Source of the DNA: Metarhizium brunneum
Taxonomy: Eukaryota > Ascomycota > Sordariomycetes > Hypocreales > Clavicipitaceae
DNA length: 64,000 bases
NCBI RefSeq assembly: GCF_013426205.1
Contig: NC_089422.1
Location: forward strand, 7,281,001-7,345,000
Direction of reading: 5' to 3'
A model generated the notes under the pieces. The model was given only the letters and a program-made list of their open reading frames with translations. It did not search any database and had not been told where the DNA came from. Numbering within the stretch: the first letter of the stretch is position 1; each line of letters begins with the position of its first letter. This document shows positions 1 through 11,552 of this stretch, piece by piece. The position numbers and the translations under genes were made by a program.

Positions 1-1740
1 ATTGGCGTAGTAGAAGACGGGCGCAATGATCCACATGACAATGGCGAGACCGCCGATGACATTCATAGCAGCCCAGAACGGGACCAGAAGAGGGGAGCCA
101 ACATATGTGATTTGCGCCCAGTCAAATGTCAGAGGGAAGAGCCCCAGACCAGAGGCCACGCCAAAGAGATTGGCAACGACGACGTTCTTGGGCGCAAACC
201 AGGTGACGACGCTGAAATAACTGAGCGCCGGCATCAACAGCCCCGGCAAGAAGTAGAATGCAAAGGCGCCGCTCCACACAATGTAAAAGAACTTCCATCT
301 GCTGATTGTCCAGCCGTTGGCAGGTTTATTGTCCTGTTTGTGTAGCGTGGAAAACATGGCGGCGGACATGAGAGTACCTGGCCAAATCATGCCACTCGGG
401 CGAACCAGAAATCTCCTAGCCATGCCAGCAAAGCCGTAACCGAGGATTTGTGTCGATATCGTCAAGAGCAGCTGGTACCCAATCGAAGCCGGCTGGTTGT
501 AGAACTTGGTCTGCTCGACAATGACATCCGTCGCGAATGCAAAACCAAAAGCGACATTGCTACTGACATATACGCACGTATGCTCCTTTTCGTTCCACCT
601 CCCCTGTGCCAGCCATTGGCGCCACGAAGTTGCATGCTTTTGGTGAGTCTGGCCTGCTCCCTCGCTCACGGCCTGGGTGCGGACTCCATCGACAAATACG
701 TAGTCGGGGTCGTCGGGTCGTTTGAGAATCATGTCCCACAGGTGTCCGAGAGGGTGAACAAGCAGCAGAGCTATGACTGGGGTAATAGCAACGCTTGGGT
801 ACCGTAATGAGAAGAACAGATTTGTCGAGGAGCCAAGAATGGAGAAGATGACCGACAAGCACCACATACGAGGCGTGTTTATTGAGAGGGTCGTATTATC
901 AGTCGGAGGCACGGAAGCTCGAACAAGTTCGTGTGGTGAGTTGTCCTCGGGTTCAATGGTCGATGCCGTCGACGAGGCGTCCTCGAGCAGAAGCCCGTCC
1001 TCGGAGCCGATGTCTTGGCCATCTTTGTCGTGGTCCAAAATCTCGCTGGGAAAGGCGGATTCTGCTATTCCGAACCGGCCCTCGAGCCCGGACATTAGGG
1101 CGGCTCCGTCGAGGTCCTCGGATCGCCATGAGGTCATGGACCGGCGCGAGCTTAGACTCAACTGGCTCCGGTTCTGAGAACCAAACCGACGAAGTCGGTG
1201 GTTATTATGGTCATCTTCGGAATCGCTGCTCACGGGAGAGTCGTCGTGGCTAAGGGTGACGGAGCCGTATGGAGAGGAGGTAGATCGAGAACCATCCATG
1301 GCACGAAGCATTGGCGTCTTCTTGGAGGCCATGTCGGCTTCGTCGAGCGGGTGGTCAAGGCAGCCAGGAGTCGGCTCTGCTATTGCCTCGCTGAGGCTCG
1401 GAGATGCAGGATCATGGCCAGGTATAGAAGGCGAGGATGACGATGAGCGTGACGCGGGGCGCACAACCGATGTTGACTCCCTTGGGCCAGTGTAGGACAA
1501 ACTCTCCGCCTCACTCGGCTGGGGCGGGAAAGATGACGATGAGGCAGTGGATCGAGGTGCTAGGGTCTGAAGAGGCACGCCCTGCGCGTGCAATTGGGAC
1601 TCATGTACCCTAGCCGCAACGTCCAGAGAGGAGGACGGACGGGACTTGAAGACGGAGGGAATGGTGGTGCTGGTGGTGCTGGCGGTGCTGGTGGTGGCGG
1701 ACTCGGTCAAGCTGGACGCGGACGTGGTGCGACGGCCCAT
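1..1740 (-). CDS. OPT-family oligopeptide transporter, N-terminal part (runs off left edge)
   Basis: The minus strand reads open from an ATG at 1738-1740 to the window edge, giving 580 residues with no stop or intron. The first ~285 residues are Ser/Thr- and acid-rich with no membrane segment, so a long cytosolic tail is likely. From about residue 288 hydrophobic segments begin. Residues ~302-336 carry a GSSTNLFFSLRYPS stretch followed by a VHPLGHLWD stretch, which is characteristic of the OPT superfamily (proton-coupled uptake of oligopeptides or metal-chelate compounds at the plasma membrane). Further segments with GYGFAGMARRFLVRP and a MIWPGTLMSAAMF run also fit OPT. The C-terminal half lies outside the window, so substrate class cannot be judged. 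The start is the first in-frame ATG of a continuous frame; a downstream start would still leave the domain intact. Confidence 0.88.
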   Translation of the reverse strand, partial: MGRRTTSASSLTESATTSTASTTSTTIPSVFKSRPSSSLDVAARVHESQLHAQGVPLQTLAPRSTASSSSFPPQPSEAESLSYTGPRESTSVVRPASRSSSSSPSIPGHDPASPSLSEAIAEPTPGCLDHPLDEADMASKKTPMLRAMDGSRSTSSPYGSVTLSHDDSPVSSDSEDDHNNHRLRRFGSQNRSQLSLSSRRSMTSWRSEDLDGAALMSGLEGRFGIAESAFPSEILDHDKDGQDIGSEDGLLLEDASSTASTIEPEDNSPHELVRASVPPTDNTTLSINTPRMWCLSVIFSILGSSTNLFFSLRYPSVAITPVIALLLVHPLGHLWDMILKRPDDPDYVFVDGVRTQAVSEGAGQTHQKHATSWRQWLAQGRWNEKEHTCVYVSSNVAFGFAFATDVIVEQTKFYNQPASIGYQLLLTISTQILGYGFAGMARRFLVRPSGMIWPGTLMSAAMFSTLHKQDNKPANGWTISRWKFFYIVWSGAFAFYFLPGLLMPALSYFSVVTWFAPKNVVVANLFGVASGLGLFPLTFDWAQITYVGSPLLVPFWAAMNVIGGLAIVMWIIAPVFYYAN

Positions 1741-3359
1741 GGCGGGGCAGACAATGGCGGGCCGAGAGGATTTGGCTGAGGAACGACGCAGCAGCACAGC
1801 GCCGACCCTTGCATACGCATACAGAAACGATGATGGAAAACTAGAAGCACTAGAGGCTGATTAGGGATGTTGAGGGATGCGTGGATGGCGTGGCATGGAG
1901 CTGCCCTTGGGTCGGGACAACATGTACGGTCCTCGGGGGGGTGGTCGCAGCACCAATGGGAGCATGAAGGACCGGTACGAAGAATAACGAGCGGCCCCTT
2001 TGCGCGCCAAGGAGTACCATGCAAGAAGGCAGTTGAATCGGAGCCAGAGTTTATTTACCAATTCTTGATGACCAAACCCGTGAGGCGGCACGACACCACA
2101 GCCGAGGACAGCCCGGAGTCTGACTTGGCCCTTGCGTAGTACCGGGAAAGGTCAGGGCGTCCCGGTCGCCGGTCGCCGGTCGCTGGCCTTGAGATCGATC
2201 TCGTTGACATGCGTTGGCATCTGCATGCAGCATAACGAACTGGTGATGGACTCTTGACGGTGTGGACTCGCTGCCTACCTTCCCCATGCTCCATTCTCTA
2301 TGGAGTCCAGAGTAGTCGAGTCCATTGTCCATTGTCCATTGTTTATTTACTCTCTACCGACTACTAGTAACCAACTAGTATGTATAGTTAGTTACATGCC
2401 GGCCCAATTTACCAGGTTCGGGGGTTTCGCAAAGTGATGAAAGACTAAAAAAGGTCAGACCCATCATGGGCCAAGCCGCTACACATCAACGCCAACACGA
2501 TCAGCTATGCTTCCCACCGCTTTTGTGACGCTCATGGTTGCCGAAAGGGGTGTATCTTTTCGAGGCGGCATGACTCGGAAAGAAAAATAGCCTTAAATCG
2601 TGAGCACTTGTCATGCAAACTAGGAGACGCGTGATGCGGTTCGTGGCGGAATGCATGTGAGGGGCAAGCGACGTGCGTGGCAGGGAGTCTACTGGTACTT
2701 TAGGATAGTTGGTTATCTAGGTCTAGGGAGTGCATTAGCCTCGAGGCCAACATTAATCAAACAAAAGACTCCGGACGAGCAGCCACGACCTCTGGCAATA
2801 ATAATAGTAGTACATGACGGTAATGATGATCATCAATGCTAATCGTAATAGTAGTATGTACTTACTCCCTGATGTAATACTAGCCCCAAGGACTCCGTAC
2901 CGCTTCGGATTGTACAAGGCACAACATTGAGCCCAATCATCCGCTAGACATGTACTCCGCACTGTACAAGAAATTGTCAGCCGCCGGATTACTCAGTTGA
3001 GTACATTGCGGGGCCGCTCAGCCCTGGTGTCTGTCATGTACCAAATGGCACATGGTTCAGTACTATCACTGTATCACGTCCACGACCCAGGCAGGCAGGG
3101 TGCTAGGAGGGAGTAGATTGCAGTCAATTCATTCCACAGGACACCGTTTGGCGCGGCGCGGCTGACACCCGATGCAGCGGCGCTTTTCCAGCCAATGCCG
3201 AGCCATGGCCGCCTACCAAACATTTGCTCCAAGTAGCTCATGCACAACAAAGGCCTCGCCGACCTTCGGAGTGACGACACCGAGACTGCAAACACCAGCA
3301 GCCTCGAGCATCCCTTGCTCCGGCTCGTATATCTCGCCGTGTGCCATACACAGTTCAAA
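1741..3359. other. Intergenic region between divergent OPT transporter and FTHF cyclo-ligase genes
   Basis: I see no convincing gene here. It should contain both divergent promoters. Short tandem repeats are visible: a 7-bp CCGGTCG unit about three times at ~2162-2186 and a 7-bp TCCATTG unit three times at ~2321-2341. Long open frames on either strand lack domains and conserved runs. Confidence 0.6.
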
Positions 3360-4153
3360 ATGGCTTCATCTCTTTCTGCGGCCAAGCAGCAGCTGCGAAG
3401 TCTAGTGAAACAAAGACTCGCCGCCGTGCCCGCCGACTCCATAGTCACTCAGAGTAAGACAGTGTCACTCTCACAATACTCTCCAACACACCGTGCTCAC
3501 ACCAGCCAGGCCGCAAGATATGCGAATCATTAAAAGAGTTTCGGCCATACGTCGAGGCCAAGAGCATTAGCATATATCTTTCCATGCCCTCAGGCGAAGT
3601 TCAAACTGATGCAATTGTACGGCACGCCCTCGACTCAGGAAAGCAAGTCTTTATCCCCTACCTTCACAAATCACCGCTGGACACCCCAGGCACGCCAGCG
3701 CGCGTCATGGACATGGTCCTTCTAAAGAATATGCAAGACTATGAGAACTTGCAACCTGATCGCTGGGGCATTCCCAGTGTAGATCCGGCCACGGTTCACG
3801 AGCGCCAGCGCATTCTGGGCGGGCTGGATGCGCACAGGTCAGACCGAGCTGGCTTGGACTTGATGTTGCTACCGGGTGTGGCATTCGACTTTGATGAGTC
3901 TGGTGCGATTCGGAGGCTCGGCCACGGAAAGGGTTTCTACGATTTCTTCATGAATAGATACTTGGCGAAAGCAGCATCCCCTGCTAATGAGGCAAAACCC
4001 ATCTTGTTTTACGGATTAGCACTCACCGAGCAATTGCTCTCGGCTTCATCCGAGGAACAGATTCCTATGGGTCAGTATGATAGACCCCTGCATGGCCTTG
4101 TGTTAGGAAATGGGCAGATAAAGGAGTCGTCTAGGAGCATAACAGCGAAATGA
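3360..4153 (+). CDS. FAU1: 5-formyltetrahydrofolate cyclo-ligase
   Basis: ATP-dependent conversion of 5-formyl-THF to 5,10-methenyl-THF in one-carbon metabolism. Two exons, 3360-3453 and 3510-4153, are joined across a 56-nt GT-AG intron, giving 245 aa, close to the usual eukaryotic size. Exon 1 encodes MASSLSAAKQQLRSLVKQRL, and the junction restores ...VTQSRKICESLKEF, which fits the family. The C-terminal signature is intact: LLPGVAFDFDESG followed by RRLGHGKGFYD, the glycine-rich substrate/ATP-binding block. The start is the first in-frame ATG before a helical N-terminus typical of the family. An alternative acceptor four bases upstream would break the frame. It is divergent from the OPT gene on its left. 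Confidence 0.93.
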
Positions 4154-5111
4154 GGCAACTCGTTTTTCTAGACTCAGGATACGTTAAAAAATGCACTAAA
4201 AATCTTCGTGATAATGACAGAAGCGCATGTGCCTAGGAAGTACTGCAAAAAGTAGTATTTACCGCATGAGACGCAAGAAAGCGTCACACTACATCCCGCT
4301 GCTCTTGGAAAGTCCAAGGCTCCGGGCTTTTAAGCTTGCAATTTGTCCTAATACGACATGCACATGTGAAGCATAATTCATGGCCTTCTTTGGCTGACAG
4401 GTGCCCCAGTTGTGAATTGCTCGGCGGGCTCACTCTTTTTGCTAGGTGCGCTTACCCCTCTTAGTAGGTAAGTGTTTAGTATATTTAAACTCTTCTTATA
4501 TATTCCTAAGAAATAATATATAATAAAATATATTTACTTATAATAAAATATATAATAATATATTATAATATAGCCTAATATCTAGGTACCTGGAGGTGCG
4601 TGAGCGCACCTAGCAAAAAGAGTGAGCCCGCCGAGCAATTCATCCCCAGTTGCTCCGGCTACTTCAGCTGCAAGGTGACGATCGTTGTATTGCCAAGTTG
4701 GGAGTAGCGCACCATATCTCGCCGCTGCGGAGCGGAAAAACCAGGTAGCGACCAACCACCCTAAGCCCGCTACCTCATCGCCCCGCCATGGCCCGTCATA
4801 CCAATGTCAAAGAACCACGCTGTGTGGCTTCATGCTTCTCTTTTTTGCGTCCCCTAACCATCATTCCACCTTACTACCTTCCTTGCACTCGGAACCAACT
4901 GACGGTGTTCCACGTCTCTCATTACTGTCATCTCTTCCTCCGTATATTGTCCCTACTCTAATTCTGCTGCGACTGCCTTGGAGCAGCTTTTCAACACCGC
5001 TGGACGCGTGAGGCCTTATGAAGACGAGCTCTCCCCGCCCGTTTTGAAATCTGGTTGCGACTCTTTCGGCCACCACGGCTCTCTCTCTCGCATCCCCTTA
5101 AGTTGCCCACC
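4154..5111. other. Intergenic region between FAU1 and MTR10, containing a TIR element
   Basis: Apart from the inverted-repeat element at 4413-4642, I see no gene. The right part (about 4650-5111) is pyrimidine-rich, as expected for the promoter and leader of the import receptor gene that follows. Confidence 0.6.
4413..4642. mobile_element. Small non-autonomous TIR element (MITE), Mutator-like by TSD size
   Basis: Two perfect 40-bp terminal inverted repeats are present, 4413-4452 (starting TGAATTGCTCGG) and 4603-4642 (ending CCGAGCAATTCA). They enclose a strongly AT-rich core of about 150 bp made largely of ATAATA/TATAAT words. The 9-mer CCCCAGTTG lies directly left of the element (4404-4412) and recurs at 4644-4652 with one extra T before it, which looks like a 9-bp target-site duplication. 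Long TIRs plus a 9-bp duplication fit Mutator-like (MULE) MITEs. The element has no coding capacity. The superfamily assignment is inference; the repeat itself is read directly. Confidence 0.85.
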
Positions 5112-8100
5112 ATGGCTTCGAATGGTACACAAGAGACGTTCTCGCCGTCTGACGTACTAGCTGCCGTTAGGACGATGAGGACTGGGGAGAAGGAGACGAA
5201 GACAAAGGCCCATGAGTATCTGGAGAGATTCCAGAAGTCGGTATGTTTTGATGCATTGAATACACATGAGCATATTGCTTCACATCATGCTAACCAAGGA
5301 CGTATAGAAAGATTCATGGGGCACCATAATGGGAATCCTCCAATCCACCGCAGAGCCCGAGGCCACCCTGTTTGCCGCTATAACACTTCGTGGAAAGGTT
5401 GCTATTCTGCCTCCCAAGCTCAAGTCCCAAACACTCTCGGCGTGAAGTTGCTGACATGACTAGATCACATATGATCTAACTACCCAGGTGCCACCGAGCG
5501 AACTCCCGGCTCTCAGAGGTCAAATTCTGCTTCTGCTAAAGCACTTTGCTGCCGGTCCGAAGCCCATCCGCGTGCAGCTCTGCGTTTGTCTGGCTATTCT
5601 TGCAATACAAATGAAGGACTGGAACGACGTCCTCCCGTCTGTGGTCCAGTCCCTCGGCGACAGCCCTGAGAGCCACGCTTGTATCCTAGACTTCTTGAGA
5701 GTTTTGCCTGAAGAAGTGACCGAAGGTCGAAAAATTACCCTGTCTGTACGTGGATCGCAAATCCGTCGACTTGGAACCAAGTCTCTTTCGACGACAAACC
5801 TACTATCCGATCGGCATCAACACACCATAGGGATCATTGTCTAATTTGTTGGAAAATAGGAAGAAGAACTTGCAGCACGGACACAGGTCTTATTGGGAGA
5901 CAACATAGATCAGGTGGTACAGCTTCTAATAAGCTACTCACAATCATCACGTATGCTTCCAACAACTTGACTGTAACTGAAATTCTTCAAATTTATGCTA
6001 ACTATTTGGTTGCAAATCTAGCGGCTGCACCGCGCAACCCCCAGCTCATAGAGTGCATTACGTCCTGGTTGAGAGAGGTTCCCGTTATGAACATTATCAA
6101 CTCACCACTTCTGGATCACATCTTTGCTGGTGTTTCGAGTGACGAAAGTGGTGCGGAAGCCGCCGAGTGTCTTTGCACCATGCTCCGGGAAACCAGGGAT
6201 ATCGATGAGAGCCAAGATGCTGTCCATGCATTGTACCCTCGGGTCGTGGCACTGAAGCCACAGATCGAAAAGGCCGCCGAGGCCGACGATACGGACCAGT
6301 TGAAGGCATTGACCAAAGTCTTCTCGACAGCTGCGATTAGTTGGGTGGTTGGTATTGCTCGCGAACCGTCTCATTTCAGACCGTTGGTGGAGGCTGTTCT
6401 GGAATGCGCTGCTCGAGACAAGGAGCGTGACGTTATTGAGCACACTTTCGATTTCTGGTACGAGCTGAAGCAGTATTTGGTTTTGGAGCGGTACATTCAA
6501 GGCAGACTAGAGCTCGTCGATATTTTCTCGAAGCTCGTTGACATCCTGCTCCGCCATTTAGAATATCCCCGGCCCGAGTCTGGAAACGAGAGCGATCTCT
6601 TCGATGGTGACCGTGAGCAGGAAGAAAAGTTCCGAGAGTTCCGTCACCGAATGGGTGACACCTTGAAGGACTCTTGCGATGTCATGGGGGTAACTGAGTG
6701 TCTTACCAAGGTTCTTCACGCTATTAAGCTATGGACACAAAAGTATGCCGGACAAGTCAATGGCTCCGACGTTCCCCATTGGCAAGAGCTTGAAGCCCCT
6801 CTTTTCGCAATGAGGGCCCTGGGTCGAATGGTTCACAAGGACGAAAGTATTGTGCTCCCCCAACTCATGCCGCTACTGGTTCAGATTCCTAGTCACGAAA
6901 AGCTTCGCTTCGCGACAATCATGGTTCTGGGGCGATACACCGAGTGGACTGCAGCGCACCCTGAATATTTGGAACCGCAGTTCAATTACATTGTGGAATC
7001 TTTCCAGACAGAGTCGAGAGAAATACTCAGAGCCGCTGCACTTTCTCTCAAGTTCTTCTGTACTGACTGCAGAAACCTCCTCAGCGGGCAGGTGCTGCAG
7101 CTCCAAACATTCTACGACCAAATCCTGGACAAGCTACCTGATCTGAGCAAGGAGGAAATAACTGAGGGTGTTGCCAACGTGGTCGCCGTTCAGCCTGTTG
7201 ACGAAACGTACAGGTTGTTGAAAACCTATGCCGACCCTCTGGTGCAACGATTAATGGCCAAAGCCAACAACGCTTCCAACGAGGAAGGCAAGCTAGCCTT
7301 GGCTGGTAAGTTGAACTACAGAACCGCCTTTTCAGCGTGACGTGACTAACTTTGTACGCTAAAAGATCACCTCCAACTCATCACCATCTTTGTGCAGAAT
7401 GTTGTTCCGTACGTGGCTCCCGGGGGAGAAAACCCTGCAGTCAAGTATTGGCAGGAGATCTTTCCCATCTTATCGACTGTTTTGGACAATTTCCTCGATT
7501 TTAGTCCCATTTGCGAACGCATTTGTCGATGCTGGCGAAATATGGTCACGTCGTATCGAACTGCCATGGCCCCTCTGCTTCCTGAAATGGCCAACAAGCT
7601 CGCCAGCAGCTTCAACACATCCAGAGAGGGTTGCTTCCTCTGGGTTACATCCGCAATTTTGAGAGAGTTCTCGGAAGACCGTGAGCATTTGGACCAGGCC
7701 ACCACCGAAAACATCTACACCTTCTTTGAGGCTCAAACAACCGCTTTCCTTAGAGTGATGGCAGATTTGCAGCCTAAAGACTTGCCAGATGTCATTGATG
7801 ACTTCTTCCGGCTTCTAATTGATGCCCTTTTGTATTACCCTCAGAAGCTGATTCCGTCGCAGCTGCTGGTGCCAATTTTCCAAGCTTCGGTCTACGCATT
7901 AACTTTGGAGCAACGAGATCCGCTTTCGTCGACTCTGCACTTTTTGCGCGACTTGCTATCGTACGGCGGTGACAATCCGGCAAGTAGTGAAGGTCTTCCG
8001 GAGGCACAGGCTGCTGAAATCCGTGGAATCATCAAGAATTTGTTGATGGCCCACGGTGCGGACCTTGTCAAACAAACCATGGCTGGGATGATGATTACGT

Positions 8101-8405
8101 TTCCCGGGGACTGCTTTGCGGATGGAAGCGGCGTTGTACTGGCCTTGTTTGAGATTATGCCAGCACAAACTACTGAGTGGGTTGCGCACACGATTGAGCT
8201 TCTTCCTCAGGGAACTGTGTCGGCACCGGAAGCGCAACGATTCGTGACCAAGATCAAGGAGAAGTTGTCCTCTGGGGATGTGAGCGGCCTCAGACATGTG
8301 CGCACTCTGCTACAAGACTTCACCACTAATTACCGTCGCCGCAATGTTGCTCCCAGAGACGGCCTGGGCCAACTCGAAGCTGCCAGGTTCCAGTTCTCCG
8401 GCTAA
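5112..8405 (+). CDS. MTR10: Importin-beta family nuclear import receptor Mtr10/transportin-3
   Basis: Karyopherin that imports SR-like/mRNA-binding proteins and acts in tRNA retrograde transport (family knowledge). Six exons: 5112-5240, 5308-5397, 5464-5745, 5860-5950, 6022-7305 and 7366-8405, encoding 971 aa, almost exactly the family length. The N-terminus contains the HEAT repeat region with QKSKDSWGTIMGILQS and AAITLRGKITYDL, then ALRGQILLLLKHF and RVQLCVCLAILAIQMKDW, as expected for Mtr10/TNPO3. It continues with CITSWLREVPV and HEAT repeats to the end. The intron after GGAAAG at 5398 uses a slightly unusual donor (GTTGCT) but is required because the frame otherwise stops. All other introns have ordinary GT-AG signals. 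No key region is missing. Confidence 0.93.
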
Positions 8406-11227
8406 GCAAATAATGAATAAAAATTTAAAAATAGGGCGAGCATGATATAACGTGGGGACAGCTGCAGAGACATGTGCGATATAGGGAAAAGATACCAGGC
8501 AAAAACTAGGGCGTCCAGAAGCCCTTAATATTTCGAAATTGGAGTGGAAATTGACGGGCGAGGAGTCAAGCGGTTGTTGGACCTAGTCAATACGCCCGTG
8601 GGCATGAGCCGTCAGCGGCTGTGGCGCGAAGGCTTCGATGGAATAGAGATATTGGGAGTAGTAGCATGATTTTTGGAAGCATTGTCGGTGAATGGAAGGC
8701 AATAATTTTTGGGAGTCATATTGGTGGCAAAAGGCGAGCGTGTGCTATTTTAGAGAATTGTGACGGAGGACTTTGAGAGAGCGTAGATGAAGAGAAGAAC
8801 AAGTTCACCTGGGCCGGGTACGTTTCTTTGGGTGCGCTTGACCTGTTGCTGGCTCGACTCGGTCGATATGTGTCGGGTGATTATAAATCTCTTTTACGTC
8901 CATGTCCGTCTCAGCCTGCGGGCGCCACCGTTTGATACGTCTTTGTTGGTTTGGCCAACGCGCTGCCGAGAGTGTGTGCCTAGACAAGCCCGATTTTGAA
9001 CTCTGGTGGACTCCAAAGCCAGGAGTTCAGTCAGGACCATGGAGCTGTCGCAGCCACACGCTATGTTTAGCTTGACGGCTCTCTCCACGCGTCTTGTCGG
9101 CGGTCAATGCCTCTCGCAAGTCGCGACTGTTGACTGTACAGGCGGCCAATGGGCCTCCCGTCGGTCGTTGGGTAGTCAGCCTACACCGTTGTTCCCGCTG
9201 AGAAATTTGGACCCGATGGTCTTTTTTTCTTTTTCTCTCTCTTTGGGTGGTATCTGAAACGCAGCGTGCCTAGTTGTCGGGTTGCTAGATGGTTTCTCTG
9301 GATGTCTGTTGTGACCTCTCGAGACTGCACTTCTGGTGGGCTCACGGCATTCACGCCCGGCAACGAATCCGTCCATGATGAGAATTATATACATGAAAGA
9401 AGAATGAATGAATGAATAAATGAAAGAAAGAGGGCAGGAGGACATGGCAATACACAGAACACGAACGACAATTCGAATTGGAGCCGGGTGATGAAAAGCA
9501 AAGAATGGCAGCGTTTGTCTTGTCCGCGGGCCGCGCACCAAAGGAAGGGGGTTGGAAGATTCACGAGTTCGTCGACAGAGTAGAAGATGACAAAGCCGAG
9601 GGAAATGGGATTTTTTACCGTCTAAGCTGAGTGATAGGCGGTGCTGACTATTCACCGGACTGCTTGCTACTACTAGACTGCCTACCGGAGAGGTGAAAGG
9701 GAGACAAACATGGACGAGGATTGTTTCCGGGTGAGACACTCGCATGTGAAATACATCAATCATGTGGCGGGCAACAAAAAAGGATTCACATTGCCGATTC
9801 ACATTGCCGATTCAGCGCCGGGCTATTCAGAGGGCTGGTGGGTGAGAACCAAGCCTGTGACTCTCTCTTGTCAGAGGCGTCATTCGCACCTACTACCCAG
9901 TAGCTAGTATCTAGTATCTAGCAGCTATATGAACATGGGGATTTGCTCGCCACAAGTAAACGACGAGGTCTACCCACCCGTCTCGGACGATTCTATGTTT
10001 TCAAAGTCTACATTCAATTCGCAGTGTGTGCCAGGGGCGCCCTCTCTCCCGTGAGGCGCTGCCCCCCGATGAAAAGACACCACACGGGGGGCCGTGGCCT
10101 CGCGTACAAACATGGCAGCTTTCTTCTCCTGTGACTCGCGTACGCTCGGCATGTATTTTCAGCATTGTATATATAAGTGGATGCCCGAGACAAAGAGCCG
10201 GGCTTCAGGGTTGGCCGGCGGTCTGAGCCGCAAGCAATGAGGGCCCCAGGCCGAACTCGCCTCCTGGGACCGCTTCGACGCCGCCGCCGCCGCCACGATT
10301 CCAACTCGATGCAAAGGACTATGAGGGCGCTTCAGAGGCTTCAATCACGGCAGCAGCCCCTCCCTCGTTCGGGAATGGGTTCGCAGGCACCAGCCCCCGG
10401 CGGGGGGTGGGCGCGGTGGTATCTGCGCCAAGGGGTGGGCAATCGTGGGTTTGGGCGTCAAAGAGGCCGCGTGGTTTGCCGACGCATCCTGACCGACCAC
10501 GGGTGTCGTCGTGTCTGTTCTCCGCGTGTATAAAGAACGGGTTTGATGGATTCGACGCCAAGAGCGAGGTCGTCCTGGGCTGCGGGATGGAAGGGAATCA
10601 CGGGCGAGAAAGAACACGGTGAAAGCGAAAAAGGCATTCGGCGGGAGAGCCATGATCTAAGAGGGACGTCTGTGACGGAGGCGAGCTGCTGAAAGGGAGA
10701 GGGGCGAAGACAAAAAGTGGTGTTTTGCCATGGACAGAGAGGACCGTAGAGAAGTGAAAGAATGTTTGCAGGTGTGAATAAGAAGCAGGACTATGTAGAT
10801 TCTCGCTTCGTCTTTTCCATCTCACTCACGGCATTGTCCTGGAGAAAGGATGAAATGCACAAGCCGCTCCTGGCTGGGTTACACCAACAGTCTGTAACAA
10901 AAAAAGGATTCATTGTTCCTATAGGCCAAACGCGAAAAAAAAGACCCTATGCGTGCAAGACTGCCGTCTTCTTCGCCTAAACTTCTTTGTCGTGTTCAAG
11001 TCTACTGCTGCCCTGTGTTTCCTATTTCGATGTGCGGCTCTTTCATATCACTGCTCGGCTATCTCGTCTGGTTTCTTTCGCGGTTACACAAAAAGACCCT
11101 TTTGTTAGCACGGATATAGGCGTTGTTTCACTTCATAGACCATCCTATGTAGACCTTGTTCAAGCTAAACAGCCATCCATCTGCTCGTTCATGGCCAGTT
11201 GGTATAATAGTCCAAAGAATCACTAGT

Positions 11228-11265
<38 letters not shown>

Positions 11266-11552
11266 ATGGACGGCATCCATGGCGCCTGAATCCGTAAATA
11301 TATTAACTCTCATCGCCGTCCTTGGGCTTCTTAGAAGTGACTTTCAACAACAACAATCTTCTTTCCGTCATTCTTATTACTCTCAGCATTCTGCTTTTCA
11401 TGCCCAGCGCTTGCTTCTCCTTGGCTAGAACTGGGTTTTGCCCATACCGTAAACTGAGGGGAGCAATCACTTAGCTTGTGAAGCACCCGAGACTCGCTGT
11501 GTCCCATCTTTGGGTCACTTTTTACTTTCTCCGCGTCACGAAATCCGTCAAG
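8406..11552. other. 3.1 kb intergenic region upstream of the cysteine-rich gene
   Basis: I see no gene. Visible items: A/T-rich 3' flank of MTR10 just after 8406, a T/C tract at ~9222-9250, a GAAT/GAAA repeat run at ~9403-9430, a TATA-like GTATATATAAG at ~10166, several A- or T-runs, and the CAGGCA array at 11228. Open frames up to 208 codons on the minus strand (9176-9802) have no recognisable domain and biased composition. Confidence 0.55.
11228..11265. repeat. Hexanucleotide microsatellite (CAGGCA)n
   Basis: A 38-base array of about six perfect CAGGCA units lies 288 bp upstream of the start of the cysteine-rich gene. It is non-coding in the gene models proposed here and is likely to vary in length between strains. 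Confidence 0.9.

Noticed and set aside
9176..9802. 208-codon minus-strand frame in the 3.1 kb spacer
   Set aside because: Begins in repetitive, biased sequence and shows no family features; likely chance.
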